A stretch of DNA of 9,023 nucleotides from an uncultured Verrucomicrobia subdivision 3 bacterium (GCA_946480555.1 CAMLLE010000089.1:1-9023), one strand, 5' to 3'. Shown: positions 1-7,468, counted from the stretch's first letter. Made by a program: numbers and translations. The notes: generated from the sequence alone by a model not told the origin.

Positions 1-317
1 TTTACGAACCGCTCGATCTCACCGCATTTCGCGACGATGCCGAAAATCGTTTTCTGAACGTCGAAGGTTTCGATAACAGCAGTCCGCTGCTGCAACTGAG
101 CGTAAGCGACACCGGGCCGGGCATTCCGGCGGAAGTGTTGCCGCGGATTTTCCAGCCATTCTTCACCACCAAAGGAGCGAAACAGGGGACCGGACTGGGG
201 TTGAACATCGTACAACGCCTCATCCGCGAAGCACGCGGCGCGTTGCACGTGAAAACCAGCCTGGGATTGGGCACGACCTTCACCATTTATCTTCCCGCCG
301 CGCGGCTCATGAAGTAG
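1..317 (+). CDS. Sensor histidine kinase, C-terminal ATP-binding end (partial, 5' cut)
   Basis: This is the last 104 residues of a histidine kinase, read in the frame starting at base 3 and ending at TAG 315-317. The HATPase_c catalytic domain is plain: the G1 box DTGPGIP (bases 108-128), the F box FQPFFTTK, and the G2 box GTGLGLNIV, followed by the usual closing strands (GTTFTIYLP). These bind ATP so that the kinase can phosphorylate its own histidine. The dimerisation/phosphoacceptor domain, the N box and any sensor domain lie upstream of the window, so the signal sensed is unknown. The FxPFFTTK-x-GTGLGL spacing is typical of PAS-linked hybrid or NtrB-like kinases. A response regulator gene follows 90 bases downstream on the same strand and is the obvious partner, although this pairing is inferred from position only. 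Confidence 0.93.
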   Translation, partial: YEPLDLTAFRDDAENRFLNVEGFDNSSPLLQLSVSDTGPGIPAEVLPRIFQPFFTTKGAKQGTGLGLNIVQRLIREARGALHVKTSLGLGTTFTIYLPAARLMK

Positions 318-337
318 AGTGCGTCGCGTCCGGCACG

Positions 338-373
338 GGTTCAGGCCAGTCTGAACCGCCCCACGGATGGGGC
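338..373 (+). other. Two tandem hairpins between kinase and regulator genes
   Basis: Directly after the kinase stop there are two adjacent perfect stems. GGTTCAG (338-344) pairs with CTGAACC (351-357) around a 6-base loop. GCCCC (358-362) pairs with GGGGC (369-373), also around 6 bases. No T-tract follows, so this is not a canonical intrinsic terminator. It may be an attenuating or mRNA-stability structure separating expression of the kinase and the regulator, or simply intergenic structure. Confidence 0.35.
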
Positions 374-407
374 TCAAGCGGTCAAGGGCCGCAACACAAC
401 AATTCCG

Positions 408-1619
408 ATGAAGAAACGCATTTTGTTCGTCGAAGATAATGCCGTCCTGCTCCAGATGTATCAATCCATGCTGGACGGAGACGCGCAGTGGGATGTCTTC
501 ACGGCAGAAAGCGGCCACCTCGCCCTGGAGCTGATGGAGCAGCAAAGCTTCGACGTCGTGGTGTCGGACATGCGCATGCCGCGAATGAGCGGCTTGGAAT
601 TGCTGACCACCGTGCGCGACCGTTATCCCGGCACGTCACGCATCGTGGTTTCAGGATTGAACGATCAGGAAGAAGTCGCCCGCTCGCTTGGCTCCACGCA
701 CCAGTTTCTCGCCAAACCTTTCGATCTCAAAGCGCTCAGAAACACGCTTGATCGCATCCGCGGGCTGGACGCCTATTTGCGCGACGACCGCGTGAAAGCA
801 CTGGTCGGAAAATTCAAAAACCTGCCGAGTTTTCCCTCTCTCTACGTGGAAGTGATGAAGGAACTGAACGCGGAAGATCCTTCCGTCGAGAACATCGCCG
901 GGGTGATTGCGCGCGATCCCGCGATGACTGCGAAGATGCTGCAAATCGTGAACTCCGCTGCGATCGGATTGTCACGCAAAGTAGGCAGCCCCTTCGAAGC
1001 GGTGCAGTTCCTCGGCTTGGGGACTGTGCGTTCGCTCGTGCTCTCGGCGCATATTTTCTCCTGCTTCGAGCAAACGAACATCAAGGGCTTCTCCGTAAGC
1101 GAACTTTGGGATCACGGCATGAAGACCGGCCGCATCGCCTGCATGATCATGCAGTACGAACAGGCGGAACCGAGCGACGTGGAAGATGCTTACATCGCCG
1201 GGATGCTGCACGACATCGGCAAGCTGATGCTGGCCGACGGCATGACGGCGCAATTTCAGGAGACGATCGCGCTCGCTGCGGAACGGAATGTTCACGTCCA
1301 GGAAACGGAAAAGGAAATTCTCGGGGCCACGCACGCGGCCGTGGCGGCGTATCTCTTGGGCCTCTGGGGCCTGCCTGCTTCCATCGTCGAAGCGGTGGCG
1401 TTTCACCATCATCCGGCTTCCAGCGATTCCCGCGCGCTCGGTCCGCTCACCGCCGTTCATGTTGCCAATGTGCTCGAACACGAACTTTCCCGCACCGGCC
1501 TGCCCGGCCGCAGCGCCGAACTGGATGTGAATTATCTCGCCGCCGTTCGGTGCGACAACCGCGTCAATGCCTGGCGCAACGAAGCTGCGATGCTGATGGG
1601 TTCGCAGGTGGCGGATTGA
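408..1619 (+). CDS. Response regulator with HDOD output domain
   Basis: This 403-residue cytoplasmic signalling protein has an N-terminal receiver domain (about 4-120) with a complete active site: acidic pair E9/D10, phosphoacceptor D54 in VVSDMRMP, S82 and K103 in the AKPF motif. A linker leads to an HDOD domain (about 135-340) starting at LPSFPSLYVEVMKEL, with the family signatures ARDPAMTAKMLQIVNSA and AVQFLGLGTVRSLVL. HDOD domains are relatives of HD phosphohydrolases and usually act as regulatory scaffolds. Here several HD-type residues survive: H236, H268-D269 in LHDIGK, H309 and H333-H335. The position where a final metal-binding Asp is often found is N354 (VHVAN). The start is the ATG that places RILFVED at the proper receiver N-terminus; no Shine-Dalgarno is visible. 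It is probably phosphorylated by the kinase encoded just upstream. The specific process controlled cannot be read from the sequence. Confidence 0.95.
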   Translation: MKKRILFVEDNAVLLQMYQSMLDGDAQWDVFTAESGHLALELMEQQSFDVVVSDMRMPRMSGLELLTTVRDRYPGTSRIVVSGLNDQEEVARSLGSTHQFLAKPFDLKALRNTLDRIRGLDAYLRDDRVKALVGKFKNLPSFPSLYVEVMKELNAEDPSVENIAGVIARDPAMTAKMLQIVNSAAIGLSRKVGSPFEAVQFLGLGTVRSLVLSAHIFSCFEQTNIKGFSVSELWDHGMKTGRIACMIMQYEQAEPSDVEDAYIAGMLHDIGKLMLADGMTAQFQETIALAAERNVHVQETEKEILGATHAAVAAYLLGLWGLPASIVEAVAFHHHPASSDSRALGPLTAVHVANVLEHELSRTGLPGRSAELDVNYLAAVRCDNRVNAWRNEAAMLMGSQVAD

Positions 1620-1634
1620 AGTTGAATGGCTTTT

Positions 1635-1655
1635 GTCCGTTGTCCGCCGTCCGTT
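1635..1655 (+). repeat. Heptamer tandem repeat, three units
   Basis: Three consecutive 7-base units begin with GTCCG: GTCCGTT, GTCCGCC, GTCCGTT. They lie just past the HDOD regulator stop codon and before the REP-like elements. A second heptamer run of different sequence occurs at 7582-7602. Function unknown; it could be a slipped-strand repeat of the kind spread through some bacterial intergenic regions. Confidence 0.6.
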
Positions 1656-1670
1656 GTTTGCCGAAAAACC

Positions 1671-1720
1671 GTAGCGTCAGCCATCCCTGACTGACGTGGG
1701 GCCGGGCTTCCAGCCCGGTG
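1671..1720 (+). repeat. REP-like palindromic element, copy 1
   Basis: This element of about 50 bases contains two nested dyads: CGTCAG/CTGACG in the first half, and a 7-bp stem CCGGGCT-TCC-AGCCCGG (1702-1718) in the second. The same element occurs inverted at 1786-1835; by hand alignment 40 of the first 45 positions match. It sits between two convergent genes, the usual location of REP/BIME-type elements. It may act as a bidirectional terminator or mRNA 3'-end stabiliser, and could be a mobile non-autonomous element. No transposase is present in the window. Confidence 0.7.
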
Positions 1721-1785
1721 GATTCAACTTCGAAACTGCAAAGCGTTCCAATTCTTCGAGCGACTCACACCGCAGAGCGTTTCTT

Positions 1786-1835
1786 CCGGCGGCTGGAAGC
1801 CGGCCTCCACGTCAGCCAGGGATGGCTGACGCCAC
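1786..1835 (-). repeat. REP-like palindromic element, copy 2 (inverted)
   Basis: This is the reverse-complement partner of the element at 1671-1720, separated from it by 65 bases. Differences lie mainly in the hairpin half. The fifth pair outward from the TCC loop is G-C in copy 1 but C-G here, a paired change that keeps the stem. The outer part of the stem is weaker in this copy (C-C and G-G mismatches). Both copies could also pair with each other into one long hairpin. The element ends 7 bases before the stop codon of the convergent CHASE3 gene. Confidence 0.7.
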
Positions 1836-1841
1836 GGCGGC

Positions 1842-2654
1842 TCAGCTCCCGGTTTTCGGTTTGTGCAGGCGATCCAATTCCGCGCGCATTTGATTCGCCG
1901 CGTCCGCGGACATCCCGTGCGTCGTCCGCACACCAAATCGTTTCTCCAGATATTCCTCGAAGCGAACCCATTTGCCTTCGTATTGGATCCGCTGTGTCCA
2001 GGCGCAGACCTTCACCAGGTTTTGCAGCCGCTGCAGTCGGACAATGAGAAACGCGATCAGCACCAGCACGGCGATGCTGACAGCCAGGAACACGAAGGAA
2101 AATGCCTTTACCCAGCGCGCGTAAGTGTCGGAACGGTATTTGCGCTCCTCCAGCAATTGCAGCTCCTTTTGTTTCAACTGATCGCCCGCGCGCTTGGCCA
2201 GTTCGCTCAATTGCCTGCCTTCGCCGGTTTGAATCCGCGCCAGGGCCTTTTCGAATCCAGCGCTGCGCCGGATGTCGATCGTGGTTTCCAGATGCGCGTA
2301 GCGATTTTGAAGCGCCCGTTGAAAATCCGTTACATAGGGTTCCACCGAAGCCGTGTGCTTGGCGAGTTCGGCCACCAAGGCGCCCGGCCGGCCAGCGGAT
2401 TTCGGTGCAAGATATTCCTCCTGCCCGGTCAGAACAAATCCGCGAACTCCGGCCTCAGCCTCCACGAACTGCCGCATCTCGTGATCGATTTCGCCAAGCA
2501 CGCGATACGTGTGATCCACCCACGCATAGGAAAGCGTGCTCTCCGAAGCCATCTGATGCGAGACCAGGGAAATCCCAATCACCAGCAGCGCCGGGGCAAT
2601 GAATCCCGCCACCAGGAACCGGCGGCGGACCAGGTTCGATCCATACTCAGCCAT
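1842..2654 (-). CDS. Membrane CHASE3-domain protein with short cytoplasmic tail
   Basis: This 270-residue protein has two membrane segments (about 13-32 and 183-206) bracketing an extracytoplasmic helical region (about 40-178). That region carries the CHASE3 hallmark EAEAGVRGFVLTGQEEYL and later long amphipathic helices. CHASE3 is an extracellular sensor domain normally found in histidine kinases, chemoreceptors and cyclases. Here no kinase, HAMP-kinase or cyclase follows. The cytoplasmic part is only about 64 residues and contains VCAWTQRIQYEGKWVRFEEYL...TTHGMSADAA (about 216-253). This resembles the tail CASCKKIRD...W...EYI...FSHGICPDCA, which I know from many PAS/GAF/receiver proteins. Only the first cysteine (C217) remains, so metal binding is unlikely. 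The gene lies 47 bases after dapL on the same strand and may be cotranscribed; a functional link is not evident. No Shine-Dalgarno is seen. The CHASE3 call is firm; the role is unknown. Confidence 0.85.
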   Translation of the reverse strand: MAEYGSNLVRRRFLVAGFIAPALLVIGISLVSHQMASESTLSYAWVDHTYRVLGEIDHEMRQFVEAEAGVRGFVLTGQEEYLAPKSAGRPGALVAELAKHTASVEPYVTDFQRALQNRYAHLETTIDIRRSAGFEKALARIQTGEGRQLSELAKRAGDQLKQKELQLLEERKYRSDTYARWVKAFSFVFLAVSIAVLVLIAFLIVRLQRLQNLVKVCAWTQRIQYEGKWVRFEEYLEKRFGVRTTHGMSADAANQMRAELDRLHKPKTGS

Positions 2655-2701
2655 ACGTGCGTTTGCCGCTTACAATTCAAATTCGCACGCCTGCTCCCGG
2701 C

Positions 2702-3940
2702 TTACCATTGGAGTTCTTGAATCCGGCGCGCCACTTCCTCGGCATTCGCCCGGCTGTTGAACGCGCTGATGCGGAAGTAACCTTCGCCCTTGGATCCAAA
2801 GCCGCTGCCGGGCGTGATGACGACGTTGGCTTCGCCGAGAATCTTGTCGAAAGCCTGCCAGCTGGTGACATTCTTCGGCGTCTTCACCCAGATGTAAGGT
2901 GCGTTCACGCCGCCAAACACCTTCAGCCCGGCCTTCTTCGCTCCGGCGCGCAACACCGCCGCGTTGCCGAGGTAATGTTCGATCAGCGCTTTCACCTGCG
3001 CCTTGCCTTCCGGCGAATACAAGGCTTCCGCGGCGCGTTGCACCACGTAGGAAACGCCGTTGAACTTCGTCGTCATGCGCCGCAGCCAGAGCGGATGCAG
3101 CGGCTTGAATTCGCCCGCGCGGGTCTGTGCGTTCAATGACTTCGGAACCACGGTGAACGCGCAGCGCGTCCCGGTAAACCCGCCGTTCTTCGAGAAGCTG
3201 CGGAACTCGATCGCACACTCGCGCGCACCGGGAATTTCATAAATCGAATGCGGAATTGCCGGATCGGTGATGTAAGCCTCGTAGGCGGCGTCGAACAGGA
3301 TGATCGCTTTGTGTTCCAGCGCGTATTTCACCCACGCCTCCAGCTGCTCACGCGTCGCGGCGGCGCCCGTCGGGTTATTCGGCGAGCAAAGGTAGATGAC
3401 ATCCACCGGGCGCTTCGGCGGTTCCGGAATGAAACCGTTGCCCGGGCGGCACGGAAGATAAACCAACTTTGCATAAGCGCCCGCTTCGTTGGCCTCACCC
3501 GTGTGACCGGCCATCACGTTCGTATCGACGTAAACGGGATAAACCGGATCGCTGATGGCGATCTTGTTCCGGTGTCCGAGGATGTCCAGGATGTTGCCGC
3601 AATCGCACTTCGAACCGTCGCTCACAAAGATTTCGTCGTCCGCCACGTCCAGTCCACGATCCCGGAAGTCGTTTTGCGCGATCGCGTGCCGCAGCCATTC
3701 GTAGCCTTGCTCCGGACCGTAGCCCTTGAAGCTGTCGCGTGAAGCCATTTCATCCACGGCCTTGTGCATGGCAGCAACGACGGCAGCGGGGAGCGGTTCC
3801 GTCACGTCGCCAATGCCGCAACGGATGAGGCGCTTGGCAGCTTCGGGATTCGCTTCGCAAAAAGCTTTCACGCGCCGGGCAATCTCCGGGAAGAGGTAAC
3901 CGGCTTTGAGTTTCAAATAATTGTCGTTCAGGTGCGCCAT
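2702..3940 (-). CDS. dapL: LL-diaminopimelate aminotransferase
   Basis: This cytoplasmic PLP enzyme converts tetrahydrodipicolinate and glutamate directly to LL-diaminopimelate and 2-oxoglutarate, bypassing the acylated DapC/D/E route to lysine and peptidoglycan. The 412-residue length is standard for DapL, and the N-terminus ([22 protein letters not shown]) matches the family start, which fixes the ATG at 3940. Fold-type I aminotransferase features are all visible: GYGPEQGY (73-80), SPNNPTG (186-192), D217/Y220 contacting the cofactor, the PLP lysine K251 in [13 protein letters not shown], and the substrate-carboxylate arginine R390 in YFRISAF. DapL is known from plants, chlamydiae and Verrucomicrobia among others. 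It is the first gene of a minus-strand pair with the CHASE3 protein and is divergent from the TPR gene; I see no convincing promoter in the 211-base gap. Other aminotransferases are excluded by the DapL-specific N-terminus and PLP motif. Confidence 0.96.
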   Translation of the reverse strand: MAHLNDNYLKLKAGYLFPEIARRVKAFCEANPEAAKRLIRCGIGDVTEPLPAAVVAAMHKAVDEMASRDSFKGYGPEQGYEWLRHAIAQNDFRDRGLDVADDEIFVSDGSKCDCGNILDILGHRNKIAISDPVYPVYVDTNVMAGHTGEANEAGAYAKLVYLPCRPGNGFIPEPPKRPVDVIYLCSPNNPTGAAATREQLEAWVKYALEHKAIILFDAAYEAYITDPAIPHSIYEIPGARECAIEFRSFSKNGGFTGTRCAFTVVPKSLNAQTRAGEFKPLHPLWLRRMTTKFNGVSYVVQRAAEALYSPEGKAQVKALIEHYLGNAAVLRAGAKKAGLKVFGGVNAPYIWVKTPKNVTSWQAFDKILGEANVVITPGSGFGSKGEGYFRISAFNSRANAEEVARRIQELQW

Positions 3941-4151
3941 GAAATCGGGTGTCTTAAGGTTCGGATCGAAAACAACGGGCGCAGACGTTAATGGAAGCGT
4001 TCAACCCGCGCAAGCGGCTGCAAGGTGGTGCGCATAAGTCAAAGCCCTGCCGCCCTTGCGGTTGTCCCGGATTTTCGCATCCGAAATCGCCGCTCCGGCA
4101 GTTCCTTGACAACGTTTCCAGCGGTGCTCAAGCTCGCACCCAATTCGATCC

Positions 4152-5207
4152 ATGAGCACCACTAGAACCTGCCAGATCGCCGCCTTCCGCTTCGCTTTCG
4201 CGCTGCTGCTGCTCCTCGCGCCAATGCCGCTCCCCGCCCAGGAAACGCCCGAGGCCACGACACCACCTGCCGAAGCCAGCAACTCCGCCGACCCGCTGCG
4301 CGCTTACCTGGAATTGCAGGGGCAGATTCATTCGGCACAAGTGCGCACGGAGCAAATCGTCCGCGACTCCGTCCAGGCCGCCGCGCTGGAGTCCGATGCG
4401 CGCAACACCCAGCTTCTCGAACAACAATTTCGCGACCTGGAGCAACGCCTGGCCAAACAGCGCACCGACGAGGCGCGCATGAATCTTTATGTCCTCAGCG
4501 GTTTTGCCGCGCTGGGTTTCCTCGCGATTGTGATCACCGCCTATTTCCAATGGCGCGCTGTGAGCCGCATTGCCGATTTCACGGCGAAGCTTCCGGAGCA
4601 ATTGCGCGTCGCGGCCTTGAATGCGCCCGTACCCGTTTCCGTTCGCAACGCGTTGTTGAATTCGGAACAGGTGGACCTCGCCAATTCAAGATTGCTGGGC
4701 GCCGTGGAACGGCTGGAGCAACGCATTTTGGAACTGGAGAAAACTGCCGCTCCCTCTTTGCCCGTCAGCACCTCCAGGAACGGAAATTCCAATGACTCCG
4801 TTGCGGTTGAAACCGCTCCGCCGGCACCGGAACTCCAAACCAGGGCGGCCGCCGCGCTGAGCAGTGAGGTCAACGAAGCCGGCCTTTCCATTTCGGAATT
4901 GCTCGATCGCAGCCAGACGCTCCTGAGCGAGGACCGGCCCGACGAAGCGCTCAGCACGCTCGAGTGCCTGCTGGCTCGCGAGCCGCAGCATGCCGATGCG
5001 TGGGTGAAGAAAGGCGCGACATTCGAACGTCTGCGCAAGATGAACGAAGCGATTGAATGTTACGACCGGGCAATCGCCATCGACGATTCCCTGACCATCG
5101 CGTACCTGCACAAGGGCGCGATCTTTAATCGCATGGAACGCTTTGGCGAAGCGGTCGAGTGCTACGAAAAGGCACTCCGCACCCAGGAAAAGCGCCACGC
5201 TGCCTGA
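4152..5207 (+). CDS. Membrane-anchored coiled-coil/TPR protein
   Basis: This 351-residue protein is not one I recognise by name. It begins with a probable signal peptide (about 1-30: an arginine-containing start, a leucine/alanine-rich core, cleavage near LPAQ-E), then a Pro/Ala/Thr-rich stretch. A charged, Gln-rich helical region likely to form a coiled coil follows (about 50-108), then a membrane segment (about 112-131, YVLSGFAALGFLAIVITAYF). After a second helical region and a Pro/Ser-rich linker (about 200-230) come three TPR units (about 248-346; clearest are ADAWVKKGATFERLRKMNEAIECYDRAIAI and the following repeat). If the signal peptide is cleaved, the coiled coil lies in the periplasm and the TPRs in the cytoplasm. 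TPRs bind proteins, so an assembly or scaffold role is plausible but not shown. The start ATG precedes the signal peptide directly; no Shine-Dalgarno. Transcribed alone: divergent from dapL, convergent with the pilin-like gene. Confidence 0.88.
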   Translation: MSTTRTCQIAAFRFAFALLLLLAPMPLPAQETPEATTPPAEASNSADPLRAYLELQGQIHSAQVRTEQIVRDSVQAAALESDARNTQLLEQQFRDLEQRLAKQRTDEARMNLYVLSGFAALGFLAIVITAYFQWRAVSRIADFTAKLPEQLRVAALNAPVPVSVRNALLNSEQVDLANSRLLGAVERLEQRILELEKTAAPSLPVSTSRNGNSNDSVAVETAPPAPELQTRAAAALSSEVNEAGLSISELLDRSQTLLSEDRPDEALSTLECLLAREPQHADAWVKKGATFERLRKMNEAIECYDRAIAIDDSLTIAYLHKGAIFNRMERFGEAVECYEKALRTQEKRHAA

Positions 5208-5219
5208 CTTGGATTGAAA

Positions 5220-5236
5220 CCCTCCGCTCTGGAGGG
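5220..5236 (+). terminator. Hairpin downstream of the TPR gene
   Basis: CCCTCC (5220-5225) pairs with GGAGGG (5231-5236) around GCTCT, 12 bases past the TPR stop. A second pairing is possible: AACCCTC (5218-5224) with GAGGGTT (5251-5257). There is no T-tract, so termination is only suggested by its location between convergent genes. Confidence 0.35.
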
Positions 5237-5288
5237 GGGCGACAGATGGAGAGGGTTCGGGGCTCGGTGAAAACATCGAAACATGGCG

Positions 5289-5303
5289 GCGGTCATAGAC
5301 CGC
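5289..5303. repeat. Short perfect hairpin in the convergent spacer
   Basis: GCGGTC (5289-5294) pairs with GACCGC (5298-5303) around ATA, 17 bases past the pilin-like gene's stop codon (5320-5322, read on the minus strand). It may serve as that gene's transcript end or be part of a dispersed intergenic repeat. No second copy is seen in this window. Confidence 0.35.
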
Positions 5304-5319
5304 ACGCTGCCGACCGGCC

Positions 5320-6066
5320 CTACCCTTTGGGCGTTCTCGAATCTTTCCACCATTGGACATGGGCATCGAGCATCAGCCGGTTGCGACCGCCAGGGTGGGC
5401 TGCACGGCCTTTGACTTCTGCAGCAACGGCTGGAATCGGCGCTGGGAAATAGACATCGACGGTCAATTCGACTTCGGACGGACCATTGGGAACTCCCGCC
5501 GTCGGATTTCCCGATTCCCTGAGACTCGTAACCGCGTCGTTTTCGTTGCGACCCCAGAAATTGTCCTTGGGCACCGGATCATCAATGCGATCGAACCGCC
5601 ACATCCAATAGCGAACGGACGGGGCATTTGAACTGCCATCCAATCGCTGCACCGCCTGCTCCACATCGCTGAGACTGGAGAACTGAGCGGCGGGACAATT
5701 CCAAACAGAGATTGCGGGCAGTTGGTTGCTGAGCACCAGTGCCGCCCAACCCGCGCGCGGATCGCTCTTGTCCGGCCACCCCGCGCTCCACGGTTTGAAG
5801 CCGCCGGGCAGGGCCGATTTCAAATCGCGCCGGTCGGGAAACCGTCCTTCGTCATCGAGAAAAATCCGCCACGCCACACCCTGTTGTTTGAGTTGCGAAA
5901 CGCATGCGCTCCGGCGGGCGAGCTGCTTGGCGCGTCCTAACGCTGGAAGTAACAAGGCAGCCAGGATCGCGATGATGGCGATAACCACCAGCAGTTCGAT
6001 CAGCGTGAACGCCGTTGTCCGGCGGGAACGGCACACGTGTAACCGACAAACACGCGATTTGCTCAT
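5320..6066 (-). CDS. Type II secretion/pilin-like protein with prepilin N-terminus
   Basis: This 248-residue pseudopilin has a short basic leader ([19 protein letters not shown]) and then the class III prepilin signature FTLIELLVV with the conserved Glu at position +5, followed by a hydrophobic helix ending [12 protein letters not shown]. Prepilin peptidase should cut between A19 and F20; Ala instead of Gly at -1 is seen in Planctomycetes/Verrucomicrobia relatives. The globular C-terminal part carries a form of the H-x9-DG motif: H224 followed nine residues later by D234, but with Ala in place of Gly ([10 protein letters not shown]). Such proteins are numerous in this phylum, and their exact roles (pilus, secretion, surface) are mostly unknown. 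The start at 6066 forms ATGA with the dehydrogenase stop, which indicates translational coupling. An ATG 67 codons upstream is in frame but lies inside the dehydrogenase gene and does not lead to a prepilin leader of normal length. Confidence 0.9.
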   Translation of the reverse strand: MSKSRVCRLHVCRSRRTTAFTLIELLVVIAIIAILAALLLPALGRAKQLARRSACVSQLKQQGVAWRIFLDDEGRFPDRRDLKSALPGGFKPWSAGWPDKSDPRAGWAALVLSNQLPAISVWNCPAAQFSSLSDVEQAVQRLDGSSNAPSVRYWMWRFDRIDDPVPKDNFWGRNENDAVTSLRESGNPTAGVPNGPSEVELTVDVYFPAPIPAVAAEVKGRAAHPGGRNRLMLDAHVQWWKDSRTPKG

Positions 6067-7457
6067 TCGCCCGCGGGCTCGATTCGCAGAATTCGATCCG
6101 GCCCGTTCATCGCCAGATATAGGCAGCCGTCCGGTCCGGTCACCACGTCGCGAATGCGCCCGATGTTTTTGAACAGCACTTCCTGAGAGACGACCTTCTG
6201 GCCATCGATCACAAGCCGGCGAAATTCCTGCGCCGCGAGCGACGTCACAAACAGGTTGTGCTTCCATTTCTGGAACTTCTCGCCCGTGTAGAACGTAATG
6301 GCCGAAACCGCAATCGACGGCGTCCAGTGAATGATCGGCTGCTCCATGCCTTCCTTGCCGGTGAGCGCGCTGATGGGCGAACCGTTGTAATCCATGCCGT
6401 ACGTGATGACCGGCCAGCCGTAATTCACGCCGGGACGAATGATGTTCAATTCATCGCCGCCGCGGGGCCCGTGTTCCGTTTCCCAAAGTTCGCCTGTGAC
6501 CGGGTGCGCAGCGAGCCCCTGCGGATTGCGATTGCCGTAACTCCAGATCGTCGGGAACGCGTCGGACCGGCCTGCGAACGGATTGTCCGGCGGAATACGC
6601 CCGTCATCGAAAATGCGATGCACCTTGCCGTTCGGACGCGTGATGTCCTGCGCGTTGTTCTTGTCGCCGCGCTCGCCGATGCTGAAGAAGAGGTGGCCCG
6701 CGTTGTCGAAGACGAACCGGCAGCCAAAATGAACGCCGCCGCCTTTGTAGAACTTTTCGTCCGCGCGAAAAACTGTCTCCTGGTCAGTCCAGCGATTCTC
6801 CTTCACGCGGCCGCGAACAACCATGGTCAGCCCATTGCCATTGGCGGAAGAATCCGCGAACGAAAGATAAATCCAGCCGTTCGTCGCGTAGCCCGGATGC
6901 GCCGCGACAGCCAGCATTCCGCCCTGCCCTTGCCGGCGCACCTGTGGCACGCCGTCCACGGCCGGCTGCAATTCGCCGTTCTGGACGAACCGCAGCGCGC
7001 CATCAAATTCCGTGACCAGCATGCGCGCGTCGGGCAGGAACGCGATTGACCACGGCGCCCGCACACCATTCACGGCGGTCTTGATGCGGAAGGCGTGTTC
7101 CTTGCTCGAGACAAGTTGATCCTCCTCCGGTTTGGCGAATGTGAGCTGGCGGCGCAAGGCATTCGCTCGCTTCTCCCGGATCAACACCACCATGGCGCGG
7201 ATTTCCGCCTCGGAAAGCGCACTTTTCCAAGCGGGCATTCCGTTCGTGACGTAGCCTTCGCGAATCGAATGCGCCACGCTGGCGTCATCGCTGCCATGTT
7301 TCCAATTGTCGGTAAGCAGCGACGGCGCCTGCCCGCCTTCGAGATTGCGGCCATGGCAATTGGCACAGTTGACATTGAAGAACTGTTCGATGTCGCGGCT
7401 GAATCCGACGGCAGCAAAAGACAACAATACGCCAGTGACGAAAAGAAACCTGTTCAT
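6063..7457 (-). CDS. PQQ-dependent sugar dehydrogenase with N-terminal cytochrome c domain
   Basis: This 464-residue periplasmic oxidoreductase has a signal peptide (1-20) and then a c-type cytochrome domain (about 22-100) with haem site CANCH (C31, C34, H35) and likely axial Met M74 in NGMPAW. A six-bladed propeller of the glucose/sorbosone dehydrogenase family (about 122-461) follows. Propeller signatures are the probable catalytic base H243 in [23 protein letters not shown] (261-271), GNRNPQG (308-314; R310/N311 match PQQ-contacting Arg-Asn in soluble glucose dehydrogenase), [11 protein letters not shown] and NYGWP. It resembles soluble aldose dehydrogenases (YliI type). Electrons from sugar oxidation would pass from PQQ to the fused haem and on to the respiratory chain. 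The start was set at 7457 because it opens directly into the signal peptide and lies just after a promoter-like sequence; an in-frame ATG at 7496 adds 13 polar residues. The stop overlaps the pilin-like gene's start. No PQQ synthesis genes are in view and the substrate is not predictable. Confidence 0.93.
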   Translation of the reverse strand: MNRFLFVTGVLLSFAAVGFSRDIEQFFNVNCANCHGRNLEGGQAPSLLTDNWKHGSDDASVAHSIREGYVTNGMPAWKSALSEAEIRAMVVLIREKRANALRRQLTFAKPEEDQLVSSKEHAFRIKTAVNGVRAPWSIAFLPDARMLVTEFDGALRFVQNGELQPAVDGVPQVRRQGQGGMLAVAAHPGYATNGWIYLSFADSSANGNGLTMVVRGRVKENRWTDQETVFRADEKFYKGGGVHFGCRFVFDNAGHLFFSIGERGDKNNAQDITRPNGKVHRIFDDGRIPPDNPFAGRSDAFPTIWSYGNRNPQGLAAHPVTGELWETEHGPRGGDELNIIRPGVNYGWPVITYGMDYNGSPISALTGKEGMEQPIIHWTPSIAVSAITFYTGEKFQKWKHNLFVTSLAAQEFRRLVIDGQKVVSQEVLFKNIGRIRDVVTGPDGCLYLAMNGPDRILRIEPAGE

Positions 7458-7468
7458 GGGTCGCGCTG

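Noticed and set aside
1671..1835. Inverted repeats as ends of an insertion sequence
   Set aside because: The 65 bases between the copies cannot code for a transposase and no target-site duplication is evident. REP-like pairing is the better description.
1863..2720. 285-codon plus-strand open frame opposite the CHASE3 gene
   Set aside because: It is antisense to a gene with clear membrane segments and a CHASE3 domain. The translation is Arg/Pro/Gln/His-rich with no domain.
4106..4134. Perfect TTGACA before the TPR gene as a promoter
   Set aside because: No acceptable -10 box at 16-18 bases (CAAGCT is the best, two of six matching). The -35 alone is not enough.
4686..5366. 226-codon minus-strand open frame opposite the TPR gene
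   Set aside because: It is antisense to real TPR repeats, with no motif of its own, and runs through the convergent spacer.
6067..6267. In-frame 67-codon upstream extension of the pilin-like gene
   Set aside because: It lies inside the dehydrogenase coding region, is Arg/Gly-rich, and would put the prepilin cleavage site about 86 residues in. The ATGA start at 6066 gives a normal leader.
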